This document shows, in pieces, positions 1 through 8,755 of a stretch of 64,000 nucleotides of DNA; position 1 is the stretch's first letter; each line of letters opens with the position of its first letter. The notes under the pieces are model-generated. The model made no database searches. It was not told where the DNA came from and saw nothing but the letters and a program-made list of their open reading frames with translations. A program made the translations under genes and the position numbers. The stretch comes from Clostridium sp. CAG:590 (GTDB lineage Bacteria; Bacillota; Clostridia; Lachnospirales; Lachnospiraceae): the NCBI GenBank assembly GCA_000431135.1, contig HF987815.1:51245-115244 (forward strand), written 5' to 3'.

Positions 1-176
1 TTCAAATAATATTGTGCTCCATATACAAATACAGTTCCCACCAACGTTAATAACACGACTGCAATCCATCTTTTTTTCTTACAAGATAGCCTAATACCAA
101 AAATATTATTTAATATTGTAAGGTACAAACATAAGACTACAACCTTATCCATAACGTACACCAATAATTCCAGCAT
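1..176 (-). CDS. Membrane protein, N-terminal part only (probable sensor kinase)
   Basis: Only the first 58 or so codons lie in the window; the rest runs off the left edge. The start ATG (174-176) follows an AGGGG ribosome site. The visible part begins MLELLVYVMDKVVVLCLYLT, has a short loop containing CKKKRW, and then a second hydrophobic stretch (AVVLLTLVGTVFVYGA). Two closely spaced membrane segments directly downstream of a LytTR response regulator fit the N-terminus of a multi-pass AgrC-like (GHKL) histidine kinase. No kinase motif is visible, so this assignment rests on context. An AgrB-like or other membrane protein is also possible. Confidence 0.45.
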   Translation of the reverse strand, partial: MLELLVYVMDKVVVLCLYLTILNNIFGIRLSCKKKRWIAVVLLTLVGTVFVYGAQYYL

Positions 177-226
177 TTTATAACATATCCCCTTTTTCTA
201 CACCTTTCAATAAATTCTTATCTTAT

Positions 227-283
227 TTACTTTCGTCCAGTTATAAATTTCCAGAACCAGCTAGTCCAATCAATAGTTAGCAT
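227..283 (-). CDS. Possible tiny Trp-rich peptide (18 aa)
   Basis: A short reading frame lies in the 235-bp gap between the response regulator and the probable sensor gene, in the same direction. It reads MLTIDWTSWFWKFITGRK then stop, and is preceded by GGAAAGAAGAG three bases before the ATG. An in-frame upstream ATG at 313 would give a 28-residue version. Three Trp and two Phe in 18 residues, plus a basic end, is unlike random translation. The position between regulator and sensor is where inducing-peptide genes often sit. It has no Cys for an AgrD-type thiolactone and no obvious processing site, so it may equally be a chance frame. Confidence 0.25.
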   Translation of the reverse strand: MLTIDWTSWFWKFITGRK

Positions 284-411
284 ATTCTCTTCTTTCCGAG
301 CTCTATTCGTCATACGATAATTCCATAATATAAATCCATATCATCTAACTCAATACTTATGTTCTGAATGGCAAAAAATTGTTCCGAATGACCAATCATT
401 AAATTCTATCA

Positions 412-1158
412 TCACATATATCTTGCCTTTCTTATACAGTACTGGTTATATGCTATCTTTACTGCTTTCCGTTTCTTGATTGGTACCGCATATTTTTCTC
501 CATTAATAAACTCTAATTCATTCATATTGTTATAACGTTCTACATAATGAAAATTAATAATGAGCGAACGATTAATTTGATAAAATTCTACTGAATCTAA
601 ACACTTTGCCCATTTTCCCAAACTAATACGATATTCTTTTATTTCCGTTTTAAAACTTTCTTTGTCAAAATCATAATATAGAATCCGTTCCACACGCGTA
701 TAGACATGTTGTGCCTCTATCTTCACAATCTCTTTAGGACGAAATATATGTATTCCATTCGTATCTTCTACCTGTATTGTACTTTCCTTCCCAATCTCTT
801 CCCGAACCTCCCTCAAGCTCTGTCTAATTCGTCCCTCATAATCTTTCTTATCAACAAATCCAATTACATATTTGCCAAATGCATTCCCCATTACCTCACT
901 ATGACTTGTCACAAACAAAATATGCGTATCAATACACATTTTTGATATCTGCTGTTTCAGTTCAAGTCCACTCATCTTTGGCATTTCTATATCCAGTATA
1001 AATAGATCCACATTCCAATTCTCCATCATCAACCATTTATACAACTCTGTCGAATCCGAATAGGTTATAATCTTGTCCTCTGCATTGCAACACTGCTGAC
1101 ATATTCTCTGAATTCCCTCTAATTCCTTTCTGTCATCATCACATATTACAATTATCAT
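412..1158 (-). CDS. LytTR-family response regulator
   Basis: A two-component response regulator of 248 residues, the usual length for AgrA/LytR-type proteins. Residues 1-120 are a receiver domain: acidic pocket CDDD (6-9), phospho-acceptor Asp56 in LFILDIEMPKMSG, and the conserved Thr/Ser-containing strand LFVTSH. Residues 135-245 are a LytTR DNA-binding domain, with EAQHVYTRV and the YQINRSLIINFHYVERY region typical of that fold. The start follows GGAGGGG. It is transcribed ahead of the probable sensor gene cut by the left edge. Proteins of this family usually bind paired direct repeats upstream of bacteriocin, quorum-sensing or envelope genes. No target site was recognised here. Confidence 0.9.
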   Translation of the reverse strand: MIIVICDDDRKELEGIQRICQQCCNAEDKIITYSDSTELYKWLMMENWNVDLFILDIEMPKMSGLELKQQISKMCIDTHILFVTSHSEVMGNAFGKYVIGFVDKKDYEGRIRQSLREVREEIGKESTIQVEDTNGIHIFRPKEIVKIEAQHVYTRVERILYYDFDKESFKTEIKEYRISLGKWAKCLDSVEFYQINRSLIINFHYVERYNNMNELEFINGEKYAVPIKKRKAVKIAYNQYCIRKARYM

Positions 1159-1270
1159 ACTTCCCCTCCGGTTTTATCATTGAAATATATAAAATATTAT
1201 ATCAATTTCATGGTTCATTTGCAATATATTCATAAACAAATAAACATCCCCACTCCAACTTATTTTTGTA

Positions 1271-1301
1271 TAAAAAACGGGACGTTTTCTTCGTCCCGTT
1301 T
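1271..1301 (-). terminator. Rho-independent terminator of the surface-protein gene
   Basis: A 10-bp stem (1275-1284 with 1292-1301, core ACGGGACG/CGTCCCGT) is followed, on the minus strand, by a run of T at 1277-1272. It ends four bases past the stop codon of the large surface protein. Confidence 0.9.
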
Positions 1302-1304
1302 CCA

Positions 1305-4300
1305 TTACTTCAACTTAACCTTTTTCCCAAGTCCCGCCGTCCGAAATAATGCCCGATATGCCTTTACTTTTTTCTTCGGCACCTTGATTGTGGTTTTAGT
1401 GGATATTCCCTTAAAGGCTGCTTTGTTTACACCTTTTTTCTTAAGCTTTGTGGATTTCACTACAATCGTCTTTAACTTCTTAGAACCTTTAAATGCATGC
1501 TTACCTATCTTTGCGACATTTTTGCCTAATGTCACTTTCTTTAAGGCTTTCGCATTTGCAAATGCCCGGTCTTTGATGGTGGTCACATTTTTACCGACAA
1601 CTACTTCTGTGATCCGTTTGTTGTTCTTAAATGCATCTTTTGCAACAGAAGTTACTTTGTACACGTTTCCATTGTATTCTATGGCATCTGCAATCACAAC
1701 TTTCTTCTTATCCGACGAAAGAGGACCCTCATATTCTGCTGTAGCTGCTCCGGTGACCCGGTATCTTTTATCCAGCTCTGCCAATGGTGTCTGTGTCTGC
1801 TCCGGTGTCTGTGTCTGCTCCGGTGCCTTTGCATCATCCTGCGGAATATACTTCGCTGTTCTTTGTGTATCACTTGCAAACACTTCAGACCTGTTATGCA
1901 CCAGCTCACCTTTTGCCGTTTTTGAAATATCATAAATATCATCCTGCATCACAACATATACTTTATATGCAGTATCTGCAAGAAGGCCTGTTACCTGTTC
2001 TGTTACAAGTGCAGTTCCGTCTTCCGCCATATCTTCCTGTGCAACTTTCCCCGTTCCACATATAACGGTCTTGCCACCGGCATTGCCCTCTGCTATTTCT
2101 AAAACACGGTCTGCTTTCGGCATTTGTTCGTCTGCTAAAAGTACCACAAAGAAATAACTTCCTGCCTCATCCGTCCGGAATGAGAATACAAATTGTGTTT
2201 CCCTTAACGTATCCTGGTCAGCAGAAATCGCAAGATCCGTTATCCTCGGTGCTGTTGTGTCTACATAGATTCCTTCCGTTCCGGCATAATTAACATTTCC
2301 TGCATGATCTGTCGTTTTTACATAAACGATCTGCTTCGCATCATTTAATATACAAGGTTTCTGCTCTTCATCATATGTCTGCCAGTCACATGTTCCGTTG
2401 GCTAATTCATCCGCTGTCAGCTTCTCCTGTGAGACCAGATACTCTACCGATGCTGTCTGACTTGCCTGATCTTCACACTGAATCTGAACTTCATTCTGAT
2501 CTAATCTGTAATGCCGATAAACAAGTTTATCGTATAATTCATTCTGATAATTTTTAGATCCTATGCGGATATTTGCTACCGGTCCTGTCTGATCAAGCTT
2601 AAATGTCACATTTTTCACATCCGTAACCGCACCGGATTTATTTTTAAAGCGGATATCTTTTGTATAATCACCATCTTCTGAATAAGTAAGTACATCTTTC
2701 CATTCTAATTTTTTAACCGGTGTATCCTGTGATAGCACTTCTGCAATCTGATATCCCTCGCTGCTTAACAACACATCGGATACATAATACCCCTTTTTGC
2801 CTTCTACTGCCTCTAATGCAAGTTCCGGCATCTCTAAATACTGAATAGAAAATGTGGTAGAAAATTCTCCCATACAGCTTGTTGTTCCCTTAACCGTCAT
2901 AGTTGCAGTTCCCGGTTCTGTATTGTTTTCATAAGTCACCTGATAGTCATATCCATTTTCAAAAACAGTTCCATCATAAGAAGTGATCACCGGAACAGGT
3001 TCGACTCCTTTTCCTGTAAAATAATACGAAGCTTCGATTCCGCTCATCATATCTTCTGTCAGCTCAAATTGTTCGATTGCAAAATCTTTCATGAGTGTAA
3101 TTTCCGTATTGGTATATACAACTGTATATGTGCCTTTCTCTTTGACTTCACTTACGACATTACCTCGTTTTTTGATCACATAACTCCAGTCATCCGTATT
3201 ATTATCCTTCACAAATGTCTGTCCTAACGCAGTAACTCCTTCGGTCTGGTCAGTCTTTAGGGCGATCACTGCTTTGACTGCTTCTATCTGATCTTCTCCT
3301 GTGTAAGTAAGTCCGGACGGCACTATGATCTCATCCGCACTCAGATATTGACAGTACAAACCACTGCCATTATCTGTGATATCTTTACCGGACAACTGTT
3401 CGGCTGACCCTATCCTCACTGTTCCATTGTTTATCCATGTTCCCTGATTATCAACTGCTCCTAAAACTGTCAGCACACCATTATTTTTCAGTGTTACTCC
3501 TTCCGGTATCGTTAATACTGCTCCTTCCGGCACTGTCATCCTGCTGCCTTCTGCGATCTCAACGTCCTTGGAAAGCTCCGCTGCTGCCGCCACTTTATTA
3601 TTAACATCTGTCCAGATGCCTCCATTCTGTTGAATGCTTGCAGCGATTCCCTTATTGTTTGTGGTGATCTCTCCTCCATTGATCGTCACCTTATCTCCTC
3701 TTATATCATATCCATATCCGGAAGATGCATCGATCAGACCGCCATTGATCGTTATCTCCGCTCCTTTCGAACCGATTCCGGGATAAGAACTTGAATAAGT
3801 ACGGGCTTTGATGATTCCTCCATTGATCACGATCTTTCCGCAGCTATACGCATTCCCGATTGCGGGATCATTTGCCCTGTCTGCATTTCTTGCATTTAAC
3901 GTTCCTGTCTGGTTCTCCTGTCCATAAATAGTAAGGGATGATCCTGTTTTAACATCGATATTATTTGTCACGCTAAGTGTCACACCATCTGCTAAGATCA
4001 ATCTGACATCTCCTTTTACGTCGACATGCCACAAAACTATATCCTTTGTTACATAATACCATCCATCTGTCCATTCTGCTGTTGTCAGGCGGCGAAACTC
4101 TTTACATTCCTTTAATTCTGAAGCCACCTTTTTGGCAGCCGGATCATATGTCCGGTCAATATAAAATGCTCCATGTTCTATGACTGCCGGTATGATACCC
4201 GTGATCTGTGCCGTACCATCTTCTAAATTGATAACGACCTGTGCGTCCATGCCATTGATCTTTGCTGTGGTAAGTGCGGAAAACTCTGTGCCTTCTGCCG

Positions 4301-5864
4301 GCTCTATGATCATTTTCACGCCATATTCATAGCCATCGGAAGTAGCATCTGCTATCTCATTTCCATCTGAATAGTAAGTTATGCTTTTAACTCTACCTGC
4401 ATTTCCCGCTACCTGTGCTGTATCAGGAAGTTTTTCTCCTTCCGTTACATCTATAGTGACGGCAAGCTCTATTCCCTGTGCACTCGGACTGATCTCAGGA
4501 ATCGTGATCGCCACATCTTCTGCTGCATCTGCTGCAAGCTCTCCGGAAATCACAAGCGTTCTCAAATCTTTTTTTGTCACTTTGATCCCACTATATTCCT
4601 GCGTCACGTCTCCTTTTGCAAATTCGTATCCTTCCTCAACTGTAAGGACTACTTCTTCCATTGCATCTCCCGGCATTACCCGCTGTACTAATTTGCCGGA
4701 AGAAACTGATACATGTTCCCTCTCTGGAATTATCACACTCTTTGCAACAAGTGCTTCTGTTCCGGTATAGGTTCCTGTTCCGTTGATTTTCTCATTGATC
4801 TTAAATGTACCATTATTTGTAATTATTCCATCATTGATCAGTGTTCCATAAGAACGAACGGTTCCATTGTTCACAAGCTCCATTCCTTGCGGTATTGTCA
4901 GTGTTTCATCTTCTGCCACTGTCATTACATAATCGTCCGGTACAGTCACATCCTCTTTCATATTTCTGACTGTGATGGTCTGGTTGTAACCATTCTTCAC
5001 AACACCACTATTATAAGTAAAGGATGGACTGATCAGATTCACTTTTTTCGTTCCTGTTTCACTCCAGAATCTTGTTGTCAGCAAACCTCCATTCATTGTC
5101 ACCCGATCGGTCAGTCTTCCAAATAAAGTATAACCGCTGTTTACTACAGAAACATCTCCCCGTGCCGTAACATCTCCACCATTCATCTGAATCTCAACGC
5201 CACTTCCATCTGCACCGCTTCCGATATTTGCTCCATTCAATGGGTTCGGTTCTGATGCGCAGGACAACGTTCCGGCATTGATCACAATACTACCACCATT
5301 TCCATATGTTCCAGTTCCTATTGTTGTTCCACCATATCCTCTTGTGATTGTCACTTTCCCACCATTGAATATGATCGTACCGCAGCTTTCACCATTTTCC
5401 AAAGTGTCCGCACCATCACCTCCAATGCTTGCATTCCCATCATCATTATAATATTTCGTGACCACTAACTCGCCGGTCTGCTCTGCTCCTGCATATACTG
5501 TAAATTTGTTGGTTCCGGTAACATGGATATTGCTATTGTAAATTGCCCACTGTTTTCCATCTTCAATGATCACTCTGACATCTCCATGAATCTCGACTGT
5601 GCTGCCCATTTCAACATTGTCTTTTACCACATACCAGCCGTTCTTCAAAGTGGTTATATCTGCCGTCAGAACTGTATAATCTTCACATACTTCTGATTCG
5701 CTGACAACTTCCCCTTTTTCTTCATCATAATAACGATTGATATATTTTACCGGTTCTAATGTCGTCTCTTCTGCTGCCTGTACCTGAAAATCACCTGTGT
5801 GAAACAGTAATCCGGTAAGCGCAAACAGAAAACCTATTCCTGTCTGTAGTAATAACTTTTTCAT
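1305..5864 (-). CDS. Large secreted surface protein with duplicated beta-helix region and BspA-like repeats
   Basis: A 1519-residue exported protein. Residues 1-30 are a signal peptide (MKKLLLQTGIGFLFALTGLL, cleavage near VQAAEE). Two related modules follow, at about 37-290 and 565-760. Each has an Y-x-x-RYYD/RTYD opening, a GWY-V-KD segment, a GDVR-II/LADG segment, and strings of NGG turns (FNGGKVTI, INGGLIDA) suggestive of a right-handed beta-helix. Further beta-rich segments (about 870-1250) contain bacterial Ig-like phrases (YVKTTDHAGNVNYAG). A PEQTQTPEQTQTP linker near 1345 leads to a C-terminal BspA-type leucine-rich repeat domain (about 1365-1519; VVVGKNVTTIKDRAFANA, VTLGKNVAKIGKHAFKGS). 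There is no LPXTG motif. The role is probably adhesion or cell-surface binding; the ligand is unknown. The ribosome site GGAGGAG precedes the start. Confidence 0.85.
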   Translation of the reverse strand: MKKLLLQTGIGFLFALTGLLFHTGDFQVQAAEETTLEPVKYINRYYDEEKGEVVSESEVCEDYTVLTADITTLKNGWYVVKDNVEMGSTVEIHGDVRVIIEDGKQWAIYNSNIHVTGTNKFTVYAGAEQTGELVVTKYYNDDGNASIGGDGADTLENGESCGTIIFNGGKVTITRGYGGTTIGTGTYGNGGSIVINAGTLSCASEPNPLNGANIGSGADGSGVEIQMNGGDVTARGDVSVVNSGYTLFGRLTDRVTMNGGLLTTRFWSETGTKKVNLISPSFTYNSGVVKNGYNQTITVRNMKEDVTVPDDYVMTVAEDETLTIPQGMELVNNGTVRSYGTLINDGIITNNGTFKINEKINGTGTYTGTEALVAKSVIIPEREHVSVSSGKLVQRVMPGDAMEEVVLTVEEGYEFAKGDVTQEYSGIKVTKKDLRTLVISGELAADAAEDVAITIPEISPSAQGIELAVTIDVTEGEKLPDTAQVAGNAGRVKSITYYSDGNEIADATSDGYEYGVKMIIEPAEGTEFSALTTAKINGMDAQVVINLEDGTAQITGIIPAVIEHGAFYIDRTYDPAAKKVASELKECKEFRRLTTAEWTDGWYYVTKDIVLWHVDVKGDVRLILADGVTLSVTNNIDVKTGSSLTIYGQENQTGTLNARNADRANDPAIGNAYSCGKIVINGGIIKARTYSSSYPGIGSKGAEITINGGLIDASSGYGYDIRGDKVTINGGEITTNNKGIAASIQQNGGIWTDVNNKVAAAAELSKDVEIAEGSRMTVPEGAVLTIPEGVTLKNNGVLTVLGAVDNQGTWINNGTVRIGSAEQLSGKDITDNGSGLYCQYLSADEIIVPSGLTYTGEDQIEAVKAVIALKTDQTEGVTALGQTFVKDNNTDDWSYVIKKRGNVVSEVKEKGTYTVVYTNTEITLMKDFAIEQFELTEDMMSGIEASYYFTGKGVEPVPVITSYDGTVFENGYDYQVTYENNTEPGTATMTVKGTTSCMGEFSTTFSIQYLEMPELALEAVEGKKGYYVSDVLLSSEGYQIAEVLSQDTPVKKLEWKDVLTYSEDGDYTKDIRFKNKSGAVTDVKNVTFKLDQTGPVANIRIGSKNYQNELYDKLVYRHYRLDQNEVQIQCEDQASQTASVEYLVSQEKLTADELANGTCDWQTYDEEQKPCILNDAKQIVYVKTTDHAGNVNYAGTEGIYVDTTAPRITDLAISADQDTLRETQFVFSFRTDEAGSYFFVVLLADEQMPKADRVLEIAEGNAGGKTVICGTGKVAQEDMAEDGTALVTEQVTGLLADTAYKVYVVMQDDIYDISKTAKGELVHNRSEVFASDTQRTAKYIPQDDAKAPEQTQTPEQTQTPLAELDKRYRVTGAATAEYEGPLSSDKKKVVIADAIEYNGNVYKVTSVAKDAFKNNKRITEVVVGKNVTTIKDRAFANAKALKKVTLGKNVAKIGKHAFKGSKKLKTIVVKSTKLKKKGVNKAAFKGISTKTTIKVPKKKVKAYRALFRTAGLGKKVKLK

Positions 5865-5930
5865 TATCTCCTCCTAACGAACAATTTCCATTATGTTTCC
5901 TTACTCTGATATCCATTCACACTGTATTTT

Positions 5931-5958
5931 ATTATACGTTCTCACGTTATTCAAGCAA
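5931..5958 (-). promoter_or_regulatory. Candidate sigma-A promoter of the surface-protein gene
   Basis: TTGCTT (5953-5958) and TATAAT (5931-5936) on the minus strand, separated by 16 bp, about 65 bp upstream of the start codon. Confidence 0.5.
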
Positions 5959-6064
5959 ACCTTTTCACCCGATAAATCAAACTCTCAGCCAAACCTTTTC
6001 CATCCTCATCATATAATGTCAGCGAAACAACCATTCCCAAACCGTGCCGTATAACGCAGATACA

Positions 6065-6874
6065 TCACATTCTAGCGTGTCCAATGCTCTTCACAAACAT
6101 TAACGGTATCAGTACCACAACCCCTGTCAGTACAATCGTTCCGCCCGGTTTCAAATTCATATAATATGACAGGAACAACCCAACGATTGTGAACAGCAAC
6201 GCAAACAGCACGGAATAGATCACCGTCTTCTTATAACTATTGGCAAGCTGCATGGCACATGCAACCGGAATGACCATAAGGGACGATACCATCAACGCTC
6301 CAACGCTCCGTGCTGCAACGGACACCGTAATCGCTGTGAGCAGCGTGATCACAAAGTTGATCTTCTTCACCGGCACTCCTGCAAGCACCGCACCCGGTTC
6401 ATCAAATGTAATAAACATCAGCTCCTTATACAACAACAAAAACACTGCAACCACTATGATGGTTACAATAATAACCATAACCACTTCCGTATCTGTAATC
6501 GCCACAATACTTCCAAACAGAAAGGAATTAAATGCTGTTCCATCCTCTATGAAACCGGACAACACACTTGCAAGTCCAATTCCCACCGACATAATAATCG
6601 ATATGGATATCTCGGCATACTTTGGCAATGCCTTACGGATCCCCTCAATGCTAAATGCTGCGATCATACAGACAACAACAGCTCCCACAATCGGATTGAT
6701 ACCAAGGATCAGTCCAAGTGCCACACCTGCAAGCGAAGTGTGTGACAACGCATCCCCGATCATCGACAATCGTTTCAATACAACGATCACACCAATTAGC
6801 GGTATGATAACTGCAAGGAGAATACCCACCAGAAATGCTTTCTGCATAAATGCATACTGAAATATATCAAACAT
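6065..6874 (-). CDS. Metal ABC transporter permease (ZnuB/TroC/MntB family)
   Basis: Integral membrane permease of 269 residues, the usual size for the ABC-3 family that imports Zn2+, Mn2+ or Fe2+. It has about eight hydrophobic segments. The early RLSMIGDALSHTSLAGVALGL stretch is the family signature, and the SVAARSVGALMVSSLMVIPVACA region near residue 180-205 is the coupling and core region. Its start overlaps the last base of the ATPase stop codon (TAATG), so the two are translationally coupled. No solute-binding lipoprotein lies nearby. Which metal is carried cannot be told from sequence. Confidence 0.9.
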   Translation of the reverse strand: MFDIFQYAFMQKAFLVGILLAVIIPLIGVIVVLKRLSMIGDALSHTSLAGVALGLILGINPIVGAVVVCMIAAFSIEGIRKALPKYAEISISIIMSVGIGLASVLSGFIEDGTAFNSFLFGSIVAITDTEVVMVIIVTIIVVAVFLLLYKELMFITFDEPGAVLAGVPVKKINFVITLLTAITVSVAARSVGALMVSSLMVIPVACAMQLANSYKKTVIYSVLFALLFTIVGLFLSYYMNLKPGGTIVLTGVVVLIPLMFVKSIGHARM

Positions 6875-7680
6875 TACTTATCCTCCTTCTTTGATCCTTT
6901 ATACGAAGCATCATACGGTGCTTCCTTTTCCACCTCTACCGAATGAATCCTGCCGGCTCCTCCGTGGGTATTGTACCGTTTCGGCTTTGCAATAATCATC
7001 TTATCCTTCATCACTTCATCACATAGAACCGATGACTTATCCAGATGAACCCCACCATTTGTCACATGATAGAACCGGTTCGTATACTTCGCAACCTGTT
7101 CCCTGTTGTGTGTTACCATAACGATCGTCATACCATATTCCTTATTGAGCTTATCCAATAACAGATACAAAGCCTCTCCCGCCTCCTTATCAATTCCGGC
7201 AAGCGGCTCATCTAACACCAATAGCTCCGGCTCTCCGATCAGGGCTCTCGCAATCAGAACCCGCTGCTGCTGACCACCAGACATTTCGGACAACATTCTC
7301 GTCCGAAAGTCCTGCATTCCCACCAGTTCCAGCACTTTCTTCACCTTCTGCCTGTGTTCCTTCTTCGGCAAATGAAACATACCGATCTGCTTGTATAATC
7401 CCGTCAACACGATCTCTTCCACATTAGCCGGAAAATTGCTGACTTCCCGGAATCCGACTTGTGGCACATACCCGATTGCTTTTGTATGCACATTGACCTG
7501 ACCCTCACTTGGTGTCAGTTGTCCGAGGATCAACCGCATCAATGTGCTTTTACCGGCACCATTTGAACCGATAATTCCAACATACTCCTGTCGTTTCACT
7601 GTCAAATTCACATTGGAAAGGATCGCATCTTTGCCATAGCCAAAACACATATCCTTAACTTCAATCATAATGTCATCCAT
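6874..7680 (-). CDS. Metal ABC transporter ATP-binding protein (ZnuC-like)
   Basis: ABC ATPase of 268 residues that powers the adjacent permease. Walker A is GSNGAGKST (about 38-46), the signature is SGGQQQR, Walker B is ELLVLDEP, followed by a D-loop and switch His (VMVTHNREQ). The C-terminal tail after about residue 230 is charged and lysine-rich (EVEKEAPYDASYKGSKKEDK), a loose extension beyond the ATPase fold. The start ATG has only a weak ribosome site; an in-frame ATG four codons later (MIEVKDM) is an alternative. It is transcribed from upstream of 7680, after a terminator that ends the HIT gene. Confidence 0.9.
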   Translation of the reverse strand: MDDIMIEVKDMCFGYGKDAILSNVNLTVKRQEYVGIIGSNGAGKSTLMRLILGQLTPSEGQVNVHTKAIGYVPQVGFREVSNFPANVEEIVLTGLYKQIGMFHLPKKEHRQKVKKVLELVGMQDFRTRMLSEMSGGQQQRVLIARALIGEPELLVLDEPLAGIDKEAGEALYLLLDKLNKEYGMTIVMVTHNREQVAKYTNRFYHVTNGGVHLDKSSVLCDEVMKDKMIIAKPKRYNTHGGAGRIHSVEVEKEAPYDASYKGSKKEDK

Positions 7681-7696
7681 ATCTAACCATTCTTTC

Positions 7697-7749
7697 TAAA
7701 AAAAGACCATCCCACTTCCCGTTCTTCCTGTATCCAAGTGCGATGGTCT
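7697..7749 (-). terminator. Terminator of the HIT gene
   Basis: AGACCATC (7704-7711) pairs with GATGGTCT (7742-7749), with an inner CACTT/AAGTG stem. On the minus strand it is followed by a run of seven T. It separates the HIT gene from the transporter genes. Confidence 0.8.
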
Positions 7750-7774
7750 CATTTCTGTCACTGCAACAAACTTC

Positions 7775-8191
7775 TTATATGTTCTTACGAACCCGTTTTG
7801 CAAGGTCTGCCAGTTCATCCGGATTCGCCTCACCCGGCACCCAGCCGACATTCACGGTATCACCGGTATATCTTGGAATTAAATGCAGGTGAAAATGAAA
7901 TACCGTCTGTCCTGCGATCAATCCATTGTTCTGTACAATGTTCATTCCCTCGCAATTAAGCTCCTTCTTAAGACTTCTCGCTACCACTGTTGCCAGAGAG
8001 AACAACTTACCACCAGTCTCTGCATCCATATCAAAAATGTCATTATAATGCTGCTTCGGCACGATCAGACAATGTCCCTTACTTGCCGGGTTGATGTCAA
8101 AAAATACCCGAAAATCACTGTTCTCATAAATCGTAGTGGATGGAATCTCTCCATTTGCAATCTTACAAAAAATACAATCGTCTTTCTTCAT
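7775..8191 (-). CDS. HIT family nucleotide-binding protein
   Basis: Histidine-triad protein of 138 residues, related to Hint/HinT purine nucleoside phosphoramidases that act on AMP-linked substrates in the cytoplasm. The zinc-type opening CIFCKI lies near residue 6-11. The catalytic triad motif HFHLHLIPRY lies near residue 97-106. The middle GHCLIVPKQHYNDIFD and the VQNNGLIAGQTVFHFH stretch are standard for the family. The ATG at 8191 is chosen because AGGAGG lies eight bases upstream; the ATG two codons earlier is too close to that site. Substrate not known. Confidence 0.92.
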   Translation of the reverse strand: MKKDDCIFCKIANGEIPSTTIYENSDFRVFFDINPASKGHCLIVPKQHYNDIFDMDAETGGKLFSLATVVARSLKKELNCEGMNIVQNNGLIAGQTVFHFHLHLIPRYTGDTVNVGWVPGEANPDELADLAKRVRKNI

Positions 8192-8275
8192 ACTCATATC
8201 CTCCTAAATCCACTTTCACCCGAAAGTTGTATTCACACTTATACATCTAGTATATCACACCACGTCAAGCAGGTA

Positions 8276-8743
8276 TTATACTGTATAGTCCATTCCGCCT
8301 GTACTGCTCTCTACCAGCCCCCCCGCTCCATAAGTAAGTCCTGCATAGACCTTCTCGCTCTGCTGCATAACCGGACCTCCCTGATCCGTCTTCTCAATTA
8401 CCTGAAAACTTGTATGGTATTTCTGTAACATAGCCCGCAGACGATCAAACTCTAACGGCTGTCTTTTGATCTTAGACCGAATCAACTGCTTATTAATATA
8501 TGCAAACACCGCATACACGTCCTCTGCTACTTCATTGCCCCGGTTCATCACATTCATAAGTTCTACCTGAACCGCCTGTGCCTTATCTACGCAATGTACG
8601 AATTCATCCAAATTCTTCTCCTCATACGCCGCAACTGCATCTTCCATCCACTGCAATTCCATCTCTAACATGATCGTTGTCATCTCAGCAATTCCTGCCT
8701 GCGCAATTCGCATTTTATATACATTCATCTGTTCTTCTGTCAT
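8276..8743 (-). CDS. FliS-like flagellar export chaperone
   Basis: A 155-residue helical protein. Residues 8-115 match the FliS pattern: an all-helical bundle with MTTIMLEMELQWMEDAVAAY, a DKAQAVQVELMNVMNRGNE segment resembling the conserved KAQ-I--EL--LD stretch, and EDVYAVFAYINKQLIRSKI resembling NLY-LY-Y--RRL--AN. FliS binds the flagellin C-terminus to prevent premature polymerisation before export. Here a Gly-rich tail of about 35 residues (from GGPVMQQSE) is added. The gene sits away from the other flagellar genes, directly upstream of the HIT gene and downstream of tatD. Assignment is by pattern, not by a search. Confidence 0.7.
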   Translation of the reverse strand: MTEEQMNVYKMRIAQAGIAEMTTIMLEMELQWMEDAVAAYEEKNLDEFVHCVDKAQAVQVELMNVMNRGNEVAEDVYAVFAYINKQLIRSKIKRQPLEFDRLRAMLQKYHTSFQVIEKTDQGGPVMQQSEKVYAGLTYGAGGLVESSTGGMDYTV

Positions 8744-8755
8744 GTAACATTCCTC

